Positions 1-6,957 of a stretch of 13,006 nucleotides of DNA are shown one piece after another. The notes under the pieces were generated by a model, which did not search any database, was not told the origin of the DNA, and worked only from the letters and a program-made list of their open reading frames with translations. The position numbers were made by a program, and so were the translations under genes. The stretch is from GCA-003244245 sp964250265 (GTDB lineage Bacteria; Actinomycetota; Actinomycetes; Mycobacteriales; Pseudonocardiaceae). The stretch lies in assembly GCA_964250265.1 (NCBI GenBank), contig CAXUFG010000150.1, forward strand, positions 1 to 13,006, read 5' to 3'. Numbering within the stretch: the stretch's first letter is position 1; each line of letters opens with the position of its first letter.

Positions 1-55
1 TGCGTCGGCGGGTCACACTGCCGCCTCCGCGGGAGGAAGTGCGTCGGCGGGTCAC
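1..55. repeat. 39-bp direct repeat (1.4 copies) downstream of the PucR-family gene
   Basis: The 16-bp word TGCGTCGGCGGGTCAC occurs at 1-16 and 40-55, a period of 39 bp. Between the copies lies a small hairpin, CCTCC (24-28) and GGAGG (32-36) with a 3-base loop. The repeat starts exactly at the window edge, so more copies may lie to the left. It sits 7 bp past the stop of the minus-strand regulator. Because 39 is a multiple of three, a minus-strand reading would repeat in frame, with each copy starting GTG ACC. No start codon with a convincing Shine-Dalgarno sequence can be assigned here. Confidence 0.6.
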
Positions 56-62
56 CAGAGCG

Positions 63-1247
63 CTACCACAAGCCGCGGGAGCGGGCCAGGCGGCCGATCG
101 CCATGCCGACTCGCAGCACCAGCCCGTCTCGGGGATCACCGGGTACCCGCCCGGTGATCTCAGCGATGCGGCGCAGCCGGTAGCGGACCGTGTTGGGGTG
201 GACAAACAACCGTCGAGCGCAGGCCTCCAGCACCCCGCTGGAGTCGAAGAACGCGTCGAGTGTCTCCACCAGCCCACCGCTGGCCGCGTCCAGCGGGCGC
301 ATCACCTGGTCGACGAGCAGTCGTTCGGCCTCCGGATCCCCGGCCAGCGCGCGCTCGGGAAGCAACTCGGTGGCCGGCACCGGGCGCGGCGCGGTGGGCC
401 AGGCCGCTACGGCGCGAAGCCCGGACAGCGCGTCGGCAGCGCTACGGTGCGCCTCGGCCAGGGAGGACACTGTCGGTCCGACGACCACCGGGCCGTCGCC
501 GAAGGCGTCGATCATCCAATGAGAGTCTGCGGGCAGCGTGGGGCGCCCGCTGACGACGAGCACCAGGCGGGAACCCTGTACCCCGACGAGCACCCCCTGC
601 CCGGTACGAATGGCGATGCCGCGGATATCGGAGAGCAGCTCCGGCGCCCCGTCCGGCGGTGGATTGCCCACCAGCACCGTCGCCGGAGCCGCCGGTTCCA
701 AGCCGAGCGCTGCCGCCCGGGACAGCAGTGACTCCTCGCCGTCCCCGCGCATGATGCCGTCCACCACGAGCGCTTCCAGCCGGGCGTCCCAGGCGCCGCG
801 TGCCTCGGCCGCACCGGCGTAGGTGCTGGCGGCGGCGAAGGCGACCTCGCGGCTGTAGCGCAGCGACGCCTCGGTCAGCACAGCGCGCTCGGCATCGTCG
901 CCGGCGAGCTCGGGCAACTGCTGCTCGAACACCATGGTGGCGACCCGGACCAGCTCGACGGTCTGGCGCAGGCTGACCCAGCGACTCAAGTCCCGCGGGG
1001 CCGTCCGGAAAGCTCCAGAGGTGAGCCTGGTCGAGTGCTTCGGATCCTTGAGCCATTCGACGAAATTCGCCACGCTGGTCTGCGTGATCATCAGGATCCC
1101 GGCCCGCTGGTCGGCCGGCAGCCGGCGAAACCAGGGGTAACGTAGCTCCATCTCGGCCACGCTGGCCGTGGCGAGCCCACCGGAGGCCAGTGCCAGCCGG
1201 CGAAGTGTGCTGGCGGACAGCGGGCAGGTGCTCGTCTGGACGGTCAT
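63..1247 (-). CDS. PucR-family transcriptional regulator, likely FasR/Rv2242-type
   Basis: The product is a 394-aa cytoplasmic DNA-binding regulator. The C-terminal PucR-type helix-turn-helix is clear at about residues 339-366 (VLEACARRLFVHPNTVRYRL then RR), the signature of the CdaR/PucR family, and is preceded by the usual GGDEF-like central region. I start at ATG 1247. The frame is open upstream to 1451, but that part runs into the pirin promoter and pirin's first codons and is low-complexity. In M. tuberculosis the homologous gene (Rv2242) lies between aceE and fabD, and in Streptomyces the related FasR controls the fabD-fabH-acpP-fabF operon. Here aceE is also nearby, and fabD would be expected just left of the window. 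The inferred role is control of fatty-acid synthase genes. The family call is firm and the target is inferred from neighbourhood. Confidence 0.9.
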   Translation of the reverse strand: MTVQTSTCPLSASTLRRLALASGGLATASVAEMELRYPWFRRLPADQRAGILMITQTSVANFVEWLKDPKHSTRLTSGAFRTAPRDLSRWVSLRQTVELVRVATMVFEQQLPELAGDDAERAVLTEASLRYSREVAFAAASTYAGAAEARGAWDARLEALVVDGIMRGDGEESLLSRAAALGLEPAAPATVLVGNPPPDGAPELLSDIRGIAIRTGQGVLVGVQGSRLVLVVSGRPTLPADSHWMIDAFGDGPVVVGPTVSSLAEAHRSAADALSGLRAVAAWPTAPRPVPATELLPERALAGDPEAERLLVDQVMRPLDAASGGLVETLDAFFDSSGVLEACARRLFVHPNTVRYRLRRIAEITGRVPGDPRDGLVLRVGMAIGRLARSRGLW

Positions 1248-1274
1248 ACCGCCAGCATCGCACGGCGACGCTGG

Positions 1275-1302
1275 GGATAACGGCGGACGAACGCAGCGAC
1301 AA
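1275..1302 (-). promoter_or_regulatory. Candidate promoter for the PucR-family gene
   Basis: On the minus strand, TTGTCG (1302-1297) and TTATCC (1280-1275) are separated by 16 bp, resembling sigma-A -35 and -10 boxes. The predicted start would fall near 1268, about 20 bp before the ATG at 1247. The region between the two divergent genes is only 136 bp, so the pirin promoter must overlap it. I could not pick a convincing pirin -35/-10 pair. Confidence 0.3.
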
Positions 1303-1383
1303 CTTGAGGGCAACGGGAAATGGCTGCGCGCGATAGAGTTTGGCCGGAGCCGAGTAGAGGTAAGTAGGGTCGAGGAGAGACGT

Positions 1384-2175
1384 ATGGTCAGTTCGCCACC
1401 GAAGCTCGTGCCCCAGGTCGATGTGCGCCGGGCCGAGGACCGTAGGCACACCGCGCTCGACTGGCTGAACTCCCGGCACAGCTTCTCCTTCGGCCGCCAC
1501 TACGATCCGGCAAATACGCACTTCGGCCTGCTGCTGGTGAACAACGACGACGTGGTGCAGGCCGGCATGGGGTTTGAAACCCACCCGCACCGTGATATGG
1601 AGATCGTCACCTGGGTCCTGGACGGTTCCCTGGTGCACGAGGATTCCAAGGGCAATACCGGAGTGATCTACCCCGGGCTGGCCCAGCGGATGAGCGCAGG
1701 CACCGGGATCCAGCATTCCGAGAAGAACGATTCGTGGCGGTTGGATAGCGAGCCGCACGATCAGGATGTGCATTTCGTGCAGATGTGGGTGCCTCCGGAC
1801 ACCCGTTCGATCGAGCCTAGCTACCAGCAACTGGACATCAATGACGAGCTGGGCATGGTGGAGGCGGGGTCGGGCGAACTCGTGGTGGTGGCATCCGGGA
1901 TGGAGGCCCACCGGGACCGGAGAGCGATCTCCATCCGGCAGCAAGGAGCGGCCCTGTACGCCGCCCGGTTGCAACCCGGCGCCAGCGTCGAGCTGCCGGC
2001 CGCCGCGTTCGTGCACGTATTCATCGCCCGTGGCACGGTCGATCTGGAACAAACCGGTCCGCTCGACACCGGCGACGCCGCGCGGATGACCGCCGCCGGT
2101 GGCCAGCGGATTACCGCCGGGCCAACCGGCGGCGAAGTCCTCGTCTGGGCGATGACCGCCCGTCTCGCCGGCTAG
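1384..2175 (+). CDS. Pirin family protein (bicupin, YhhW-like)
   Basis: The product is a 263-aa cytoplasmic bicupin. The N-terminal pirin domain carries the family's metal-binding set: His67 and His69 in FETHPHRDME, and His111 and Glu113 in GTGIQHSE. These match the four ligands of E. coli YhhW, which has quercetin 2,3-dioxygenase activity. The C-terminal cupin (about residues 165-260) lacks such a set, as usual. The start is ATG 1384, preceded by GAGGAGA at 1371-1377; the frame is open to 1168, but upstream codons overlap the divergent gene. Pirins are also reported as redox or iron-sensing cofactors, and some bacterial pirins bind pyruvate dehydrogenase E1. The convergent aceE next door makes that link tempting but unproven. 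The family is certain and the substrate unknown. Confidence 0.93.
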   Translation: MVSSPPKLVPQVDVRRAEDRRHTALDWLNSRHSFSFGRHYDPANTHFGLLLVNNDDVVQAGMGFETHPHRDMEIVTWVLDGSLVHEDSKGNTGVIYPGLAQRMSAGTGIQHSEKNDSWRLDSEPHDQDVHFVQMWVPPDTRSIEPSYQQLDINDELGMVEAGSGELVVVASGMEAHRDRRAISIRQQGAALYAARLQPGASVELPAAAFVHVFIARGTVDLEQTGPLDTGDAARMTAAGGQRITAGPTGGEVLVWAMTARLAG

Positions 2176-2188
2176 CCAGTTCAGCATC

Positions 2189-2252
2189 CCCGACATGGAG
2201 ACATCTCGGGCTGATCGGGTTGTTCAGGACCCCGATATGTCTCCATGTCGGG
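2189..2252. terminator. Long inverted repeat between convergent pirin and aceE
   Basis: CCCGACATGGAGACAT (2189-2204) is perfectly complementary to ATGTCTCCATGTCGGG (2237-2252). After one mismatch (2205/2236), pairing continues for five more bases (TCGGG 2206-2210 with CCCGA 2231-2235). The arms are therefore 22 nt with a 20-nt loop. The repeat lies 13 bp after the pirin stop and 8 bp before the aceE stop, so it could end transcription from both sides. There is no T-tract, which is common for actinobacterial hairpin terminators. Confidence 0.75.
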
Positions 2253-2259
2253 ACAGTTG

Positions 2260-5037
2260 TCACGCCACGCCTGGGTCGGAGGTTTGGGGACCGGCGGATT
2301 GCGGGTCATCGATGCGGTAGTGACGGGCCGCTTCGGCGACGACGGACTGATCTAGTTCCCGGCGGCGCGCCAGCGCGGCCAGCGCGGCCACGGTGATCGA
2401 CTCGGCGTCGACAAGGAAGTGTCGCCGCGCGGCCGGGCGGGTGTCGGAGAAACCGAAGCCGTCCGTGCCGAGCGTGATCAGGTCGATGGGCACCCATGGA
2501 CGGATGAGGTCGGGCACGGCCCGCATCCAGTCCGACACCGCAATCAGCGGACCCGCCGCGCCCTGCAACATTTGTGTGACGTGCGGCACTCGCGGTTCGG
2601 CCTCGGGATGTAGCAGGTTGTGCCGATCGATCTCGACAGCCTCGCGACGTAGCTCGGACCACGATGTCGCCGACCAGACGTCGGCCTGCACTCCCCATTC
2701 CTGGGCCAGCATCTCCTGCGCTCGCAGGGCCCACGGCAGTGCCACGCCAGAGGCGGCGAGCTGAACCGCGGGCTTGTCGCGCCCCGGTGCCGGCGCCGGG
2801 GCGTACCGGTACAGGCCGCGCAGCAGGGCATCCACATCGAGATCGGCGGGTTCCGCGGGCTGGCGGTAGGGCTCGTTGTAGATGGTGAGGTAGTAGAAGA
2901 CGTTCGGATCGCGGGCACCGTCGTCGCCATACATCCGCCGCAGCCCGTCACGGACGATGTGAGCAATCTCATAGCCCCAGGCCGGGTCGTAGGCGACCAC
3001 GGCGGGGTTGGACGCGGCGAGCAGATGGGAGTGCCCGTCGTTGTGCTGCAGCCCCTCGCCGACCAGCGTGGTGCGCCCCGCGGTCGCGCCGAGCAGGAAT
3101 CCGCGAGCCATCTGGTCGCCCGCGGCCCATAGGCCGTCGCCGGTGCGCTGGAATCCGAACATCGAGTAGAAGATGTAAACCGGGATCAGCGGCTCGTTGT
3201 GGGTGGCGTAGGAGGTGCCGGCCGCGGTGAACGACGCGGTGGAACCCGCCTCGTTGATGCCCTCGTGCAGGATCTGGCCCTGCTCGCTTTCCCGGTAGGC
3301 CAGCATCAGGTCAGCGTCCACCGAGGTGTAGAGCTGCCCGTGCGGGTTGTAAATCTTCTGCGTGGGGAACATCGAATCCATGCCGAAGGTGCGGGCCTCG
3401 TCCGGGATGATCGGGACGAAACGCGGTCCGATCTCGGGATCCTTGATGAGCTCTCTGAGCTGGCGGACGAACGCCATCGTGGTGGCGACCTCCTGCTTGC
3501 CCGATCCGCGGCGCAGCACGTCGTAGACCTTGTCGCCGGGCAGTACCAGAGTCGTGGACTTGGTCCGCCGCTCGGGCACGAATCCACCGAGCGCCCGGCG
3601 CCGCTCGCACATGTACTGGATCTCCGGTGCGTCCTGCCCCGGGTGGTAGTACGGCGGCAGGGTGGGGTCCTGCTCCAGTTGCGCGTCGCTGATCGGGATG
3701 CGCTGGGCGTCGCGGACGTGCTTGAGGTCCTCCAGCGTGAGCTTCTTCATCTGGTGCGTCGCGTTGCGACCCTCGAAATGCGAGCCCAAACCGTAGCCCT
3801 TGATGGTCTTGGCCAGAATCACCGTGGGCTGGCCGTGGTGCTGGGTGGCGGCCTGGTAGGCGGCGTAGACCTTGCGGTAGTCGTGCCCCCCGCGCTTGAG
3901 ATTCCAGATATCGGCGTCGGACAGTTCTTTGACGAGTTCCTTGGTGCGGGGGTCACGGCCGAAGAAGTGATCCCGGACGTAGCCGCCGTCGTTGGCCTTG
4001 TAGGTCTGGTAGTCACCGTCGGCCGTGACGTTCATCAGGTTCACCAGCGCGCCTTGGCGGTCGGCGTGCAGCAGGGCATCCCATTCGCGGCCCCAGATCA
4101 CCTTGATGACGTTCCAGCCGGCACCGCGGAAGAACGACTCCAGTTCCTGGATGATCTTCCCGTTGCCCCGCACTGGACCGTCGAGGCGTTGCAGGTTGCA
4201 ATTCACTACGAAGGTCAGGTTGTCCAGCCCTTCGATGGCCGCGACCTGGATCTGCCCCCGGGACTCCGGCTCATCCATCTCACCGTCGCCGAGGAAGGCC
4301 CAGACGTGCTGGCCGGAGGTTTCCTTGAGGCCGCGAGCCTGCAGATAGCGGTTGAGCCGGGCCTGGAAGATCGCGTTGATCGGGCCCAGCCCCATCGACA
4401 CGGTGGGGAATTCCCAGAAGTCCGGCATCAGCCGCGGGTGCGGGTAGGACGGCAGGCCGCCTCCCGGACCGGCGTGGGAGAATTCCTGGCGGAATCCGTC
4501 AAGCTGGTCGGCCGAGAGCCGGCCCTCCAGGAACGCTCGGGCGTAGATGCCGGGAGACGCGTGGCCCTGGATGAAGACCTGGTCCCCGCCACCGGGGTGG
4601 TCCTTACCCCGGAAGAAGTGGTTGAAGCCCACCTCGTAGAGCGCGGCCGAAGAGGCGTAGGTGGAGATGTGACCGCCGACACCGACCCCGGGACGCTGCG
4701 CCCGATGCACCATCATCGCCGCGTTCCATCGGATCCAGGCGCGGTAGCGCCGCTCGGTTTCCTCGTCTCCCGGGAACCATGGCTCGTTCTCGGTGGGGAT
4801 GGTGTTGACGTAGTCCGTGCTGGTCAGCGACGGTACGCCGACGCCGGTCTCGCGGGCCCGCTCCAGTAGCCGCAGCATGAGGTACCGAGCGCGCTGCTTA
4901 CCCCCGGACAGCACTGCGGAGTCGAAGGCCTCCAGCCACTCCGCGGTTTCTTCGGGATCGATGTCGGGCAGGTGGGCCGCCACTCCGTCCCGGATGACTC
5001 GCACTCGCGCGGGCGTACGACCGTTCTGCGTGGCCAT
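2260..5037 (-). CDS. aceE: Pyruvate dehydrogenase E1 component, homodimeric type
   Basis: The product is a 925-aa cytoplasmic enzyme, the thiamine-diphosphate-dependent E1 that decarboxylates pyruvate and reductively acetylates the lipoyl group of E2, feeding glycolysis into acetyl-CoA. The ThDP/Mg motif is intact: GDGEMDEPES from residue 250 to NCNLQRLDGP from 279. The N-terminal YVNTIPTENEPWFPGD block and QGHASPGIYARA (about 157-168) are typical of the large homodimeric AceE rather than the split alpha/beta type. Length matches the family. I chose ATG 5037 because AGGAGGAG lies 5 bp upstream; an in-frame ATG at 5070 would put this Shine-Dalgarno sequence inside the gene. No E2 or E3 genes are in the window, which is usual for actinobacteria. 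Neighbours match the M. tuberculosis Rv2238c-Rv2242 order. The call is certain. Confidence 0.98.
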   Translation of the reverse strand: MATQNGRTPARVRVIRDGVAAHLPDIDPEETAEWLEAFDSAVLSGGKQRARYLMLRLLERARETGVGVPSLTSTDYVNTIPTENEPWFPGDEETERRYRAWIRWNAAMMVHRAQRPGVGVGGHISTYASSAALYEVGFNHFFRGKDHPGGGDQVFIQGHASPGIYARAFLEGRLSADQLDGFRQEFSHAGPGGGLPSYPHPRLMPDFWEFPTVSMGLGPINAIFQARLNRYLQARGLKETSGQHVWAFLGDGEMDEPESRGQIQVAAIEGLDNLTFVVNCNLQRLDGPVRGNGKIIQELESFFRGAGWNVIKVIWGREWDALLHADRQGALVNLMNVTADGDYQTYKANDGGYVRDHFFGRDPRTKELVKELSDADIWNLKRGGHDYRKVYAAYQAATQHHGQPTVILAKTIKGYGLGSHFEGRNATHQMKKLTLEDLKHVRDAQRIPISDAQLEQDPTLPPYYHPGQDAPEIQYMCERRRALGGFVPERRTKSTTLVLPGDKVYDVLRRGSGKQEVATTMAFVRQLRELIKDPEIGPRFVPIIPDEARTFGMDSMFPTQKIYNPHGQLYTSVDADLMLAYRESEQGQILHEGINEAGSTASFTAAGTSYATHNEPLIPVYIFYSMFGFQRTGDGLWAAGDQMARGFLLGATAGRTTLVGEGLQHNDGHSHLLAASNPAVVAYDPAWGYEIAHIVRDGLRRMYGDDGARDPNVFYYLTIYNEPYRQPAEPADLDVDALLRGLYRYAPAPAPGRDKPAVQLAASGVALPWALRAQEMLAQEWGVQADVWSATSWSELRREAVEIDRHNLLHPEAEPRVPHVTQMLQGAAGPLIAVSDWMRAVPDLIRPWVPIDLITLGTDGFGFSDTRPAARRHFLVDAESITVAALAALARRRELDQSVVAEAARHYRIDDPQSAGPQTSDPGVA

Positions 5038-5368
5038 GGGATCTCCTCCTCTCAAGCTGTCGTGATACACCCTGTGCTACCGGCCGCTGGCCTTCTTGAG
5101 CACTGTGTCTGGGGGCAGTGTGGTTCTGGGGCACTGACCGGCCTTGATATGGGCCGCCAGGCCATCGTGCACCATGATTGTCGGCCTGGCGATCGGTGTC
5201 GGCGCAATCTTGTGACCACCTGGCGGGATCCATCTCGGCAACCCCGGATCGGCGTGTCAAGCTGCTGGCAGTTGCGCTGGAGCCGGACCGCAGTGTTCGC
5301 TTGGACGCCATCGAGTAATAGATCGCCTGGCGGACGCCGGGCTCGACGTTGGTGGAGGGGTGAACACC
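5038..5368. promoter_or_regulatory. Divergent aceE / DUF3052 intergenic region
   Basis: This is a 331-bp region carrying the 5' ends of two divergent genes. It holds the aceE Shine-Dalgarno sequence next to 5041-5050, an inverted repeat at 5155-5191, and the GGAGGGG Shine-Dalgarno at 5354-5360 for the DUF3052 gene. A -10-like TAATAG lies at 5316-5321, but no matching -35 box is evident. I see no CRP/GlxR-type TGTGA-N6-TCACA site. A 40-codon open frame from GTG 5196 to TAA 5318 ends in a coding-like stretch (VKLLAVALEPDRSVRLDAIE), but it has no Shine-Dalgarno sequence and I do not call it a gene. Confidence 0.5.
5155..5191. repeat. 9-bp inverted repeat in the aceE upstream region
   Basis: CGCCAGGCC (5155-5163) and GGCCTGGCG (5183-5191) are perfectly complementary and separated by 19 bp. 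They lie about 120 bp upstream of aceE and 180 bp upstream of the DUF3052 start. This could be a two-half-site operator for one or both divergent genes, or a leader hairpin. No known regulator motif is recognised. Confidence 0.35.
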
Positions 5369-5806
5369 GTGGTCGCCGCCTCGGCGGGAGACACCGGCAA
5401 ACTCGGCTATGCCGAGAGGCTCGGGATCGAAACGGACATGGTCGTGCAGGAGCTCGGCTGGGACGACGACGTCGATGATGACGTGCGTGCGGCCGTCGAG
5501 GAGGTGATCGGTGCTGAGCTGCTCGACGAAGACTCCGACGATATCGTCGATGTGGTGCTGCTGTGGTGGCGCGACGAAGACGGCGACCTGGTCGACACCC
5601 TCGTCGACGCCCGGGCGCCGTTAGCGGATAACGGCGTGATCTGGGTATTGACTCCCAAGACCGGCCGCGACGGTCACGTCGAGCCCTCGGATATCGCCGA
5701 GGCCGCGCCCACGGTCGGTCTGGCACAGACGTCCAACATCAGCCTGTGCGAGGACTGGACCGCTACTAGACTGGCCACGCCGAAGGCGGCCAAGGCCAAA
5801 CGCTGA
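5369..5806 (+). CDS. DUF3052 family protein (Rv2239c-like)
   Basis: The product is a 145-aa acidic protein conserved in actinobacteria, biochemical role unknown. The N-terminal half contains YAERLGIETDMVVQELGWDD and a run of Asp/Glu (about 30-60). The body contains WWRDEDGDLVDTLVDA and the end is basic (PKAAKAKR). The start is GTG 5369: GGAGGGG at 5354-5360 gives an 8-base spacer, whereas the earlier in-frame GTG at 5360 overlaps that Shine-Dalgarno sequence. It lies divergent from aceE and 60 bp upstream of ahpE, the same partners as in M. tuberculosis, and is probably co-transcribed with ahpE. No membrane segment or known catalytic motif is visible. Confidence 0.9.
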   Translation: MVAASAGDTGKLGYAERLGIETDMVVQELGWDDDVDDDVRAAVEEVIGAELLDEDSDDIVDVVLLWWRDEDGDLVDTLVDARAPLADNGVIWVLTPKTGRDGHVEPSDIAEAAPTVGLAQTSNISLCEDWTATRLATPKAAKAKR

Positions 5807-5866
5807 ACCGAAGAACCTTAGCGCCACCGCGCGAGGTTGAGGATGTTTGAGAAGGGTTTGAGAACC

Positions 5867-6325
5867 ATGCCGCTGAAGATCGGGGACCAGGCGCCGGACT
5901 TCACTCTGAAGGACCAGAACAACCAGGAGTGGTCCCTGTCAGCCTTCCGCGGTGACCGCAACGTCCTCGTGGTGTTCTACCCGCTGGCCTTCAGTGGGAT
6001 CTGTACGGGCGAGCTGGACCAGCTGCGCGAGGATATGGCGGAGTTCGCCGCCGTGCAGGTGCTGGCAGTATCGGTGGACTCGGTGTTCGCACTTAAGACA
6101 TGGTCGGAGCAGCAGGGCTACGATTTCCCTCTGCTGGCCGACTTTTGGCCTCACGGCAAGGTCGCGCAGGAATACGGGGTCTTCAACGACGATGCCGGCA
6201 TCGCCAACCGGGGTACCTTCCTGGTGGACACTCACGGGATGATCCGCTTCGCCGAGATGAACGGGCCCGGCGAGCCTCGCGACCAGACCATCTGGAAGCA
6301 GGCCCTGGCCGCACTGCCATCCTGA
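5867..6325 (+). CDS. ahpE: One-cysteine peroxiredoxin AhpE
   Basis: The product is a 152-aa cytoplasmic thiol peroxidase that reduces hydroperoxides and peroxynitrite. The peroxidatic cysteine is Cys46 in PLAFSGIC, and it is the only cysteine in the protein, as expected for the AhpE type of 1-Cys peroxiredoxin. Further blocks matching M. tuberculosis AhpE are APDFTLKDQN (9-18), GELDQLRED, FPLLADFWPHG and AGIANRGTF. I start at ATG 5867, preceded by GAAGGG at 5851-5856, giving a length one residue short of the M. tuberculosis enzyme. An in-frame start at 5837 would add ten residues outside the fold. It follows the DUF3052 gene on the same strand. The known reductants of AhpE are mycothiol/mycoredoxin, which would fit an actinomycete. 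Confidence 0.96.
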   Translation: MPLKIGDQAPDFTLKDQNNQEWSLSAFRGDRNVLVVFYPLAFSGICTGELDQLREDMAEFAAVQVLAVSVDSVFALKTWSEQQGYDFPLLADFWPHGKVAQEYGVFNDDAGIANRGTFLVDTHGMIRFAEMNGPGEPRDQTIWKQALAALPS

Positions 6326-6333
6326 AACACCGT

Positions 6334-6356
6334 GCCGCCCGGATTGTTCGGGTGGC
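6334..6356 (+). terminator. Candidate hairpin between ahpE and tRNA-Val
   Basis: GCCGCCCG (6334-6341) can pair with CGGGTGGC (6349-6356), an eight-pair stem with one G-U wobble and a 7-nt loop. It begins 8 bp after the ahpE stop. It ends only 3 nt before the mature tRNA 5' end, so it may instead be part of a precursor in which tRNA-Val is transcribed with ahpE. No T-tract follows. Confidence 0.4.
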
Positions 6357-6359
6357 TTC

Positions 6360-6434
6360 GGGCGCATAGCTCAGCGGGAGAGCACTCGCCTTACAAGCGA
6401 GCGGTCGCAGGTTCAAATCCTGCTGCGCCCACCA
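6360..6434 (+). tRNA. tRNA-Val (anticodon UAC)
   Basis: A full cloverleaf can be drawn. The acceptor stem is GGGCGCA (6360-6366) with TGCGCCC (6424-6430), followed by an encoded ACCA. The D arm is GCTC...GAGC, the anticodon stem CTCGC/GCGAG has loop CTTACAA (anticodon TAC), and the T arm is GCAGG-TTCAAAT-CCTGC. Accessory DNA begins right after it. No second copy of the tRNA 3' end was seen in the window, so any distal attachment site would lie outside. Confidence 0.97.
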
Positions 6435-6517
6435 GTGCTGTCTGACCTGCAAAACCCCACCGCAGTCGAGACAGAGCGGCCAGCACAACGCTTAGTGAGC
6501 CGCTAATTTTTCAGTGA

Positions 6518-6637
6518 TCAGCTGCTGTACTGCTCTTGGTCGATGACGCGGCTGACGAAACGGCGTGTGGCCTCGTTCAGCTCAGCGGTCGCTTCACGGA
6601 GGTGCCGCGTGGGCTCGCTTTGTGGCTGGCTCATCAT
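6518..6637 (-). CDS. Small hypothetical protein, 39 aa
   Basis: This very small ORF reads MMSQPQSEPTRHLREATAEL and then a helical, charged C-terminal half ending in QEQYSS. It has a good Shine-Dalgarno sequence (GGGAAG, 4 nt or fewer before the tandem ATGs at 6637) and lies 18 bp after the stop of the 69-aa ORF on the same strand, so the two look like one operon. The sequence from about residue 8 to 34 suits one amphipathic helix. I recognise no family. It is divergent from the XRE regulator and may be under its control. Confidence 0.5.
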   Translation of the reverse strand: MMSQPQSEPTRHLREATAELNEATRRFVSRVIDQEQYSS

Positions 6638-6655
6638 GCTTCCCGGGGCGTCGTG

Positions 6656-6865
6656 CTAGCCGAGCCAGTCACCAAGCGCCTCGTGCAGGGCCCGTGAGCT
6701 GTCCTCGTCAATCGTGAGCACGCACGTGCCCGTCACGTGCGGGTCGAGCTCAATGTGCCCGTTGGGCAGCTTGCGCACCACGAGGTTCGCGAAGCCCCGA
6801 GCGACCCCGGCGCACGAGCACGACGCGTGGATCACGCGCCGGTTCGCGCTGCTGGGTTCGCTCAC
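6656..6865 (-). CDS. Small hypothetical protein, 69 aa, Cys/His-bearing
   Basis: I start at GTG 6865, which has GAGGGTG about 6 bp upstream. The frame stays open to 7036, but that part overlaps the divergent regulator's start. The product carries VIHASCSCAG (His13, Cys16, Cys18) and DPHVTGTCVL (His43, Cys48), which could bind a metal; this is only suggested by residue pattern. The C-terminus (DEDSSRALHEALGDWLG) looks like an amphipathic helix. Its role is unknown. The gene faces the XRE regulator across a 92-bp shared promoter region and is followed by the 39-aa ORF. Small proteins paired with XRE regulators are common in actinomycetes. Confidence 0.7.
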   Translation of the reverse strand: MSEPSSANRRVIHASCSCAGVARGFANLVVRKLPNGHIELDPHVTGTCVLTIDEDSSRALHEALGDWLG

Positions 6866-6957
6866 GTGCTCACCCTCGCGCCGGAATGGAACACGTGCCA
6901 GGGTCTCACTGTCGCCTGCGGCTGTGGTGGGAAGCTGGCGACAACGGGAGGGCGGGG

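Noticed and set aside
39..731. 230-codon plus-strand open frame over the 3' half of the regulator
   Set aside because: It is antisense to the clear PucR-family HTH gene; the low-complexity Arg/Gly/Gln-rich sequence is typical of high-GC shadow frames.
442..2196. 584-codon minus-strand open frame across pirin and the regulator
   Set aside because: It is a shadow of two well-supported genes, with His/Arg/Gly-rich sequence and no recognisable domain.
3199..4869. 556-codon plus-strand open frame opposite aceE
   Set aside because: aceE on the other strand is certain; this frame is an antisense effect of strong third-position GC bias.
6183..6488. Minus-strand frame with WAQQDLNLRPLACKASALPL across the tRNA
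   Set aside because: This is the well-known false protein produced by translating the antisense of a tRNA gene.
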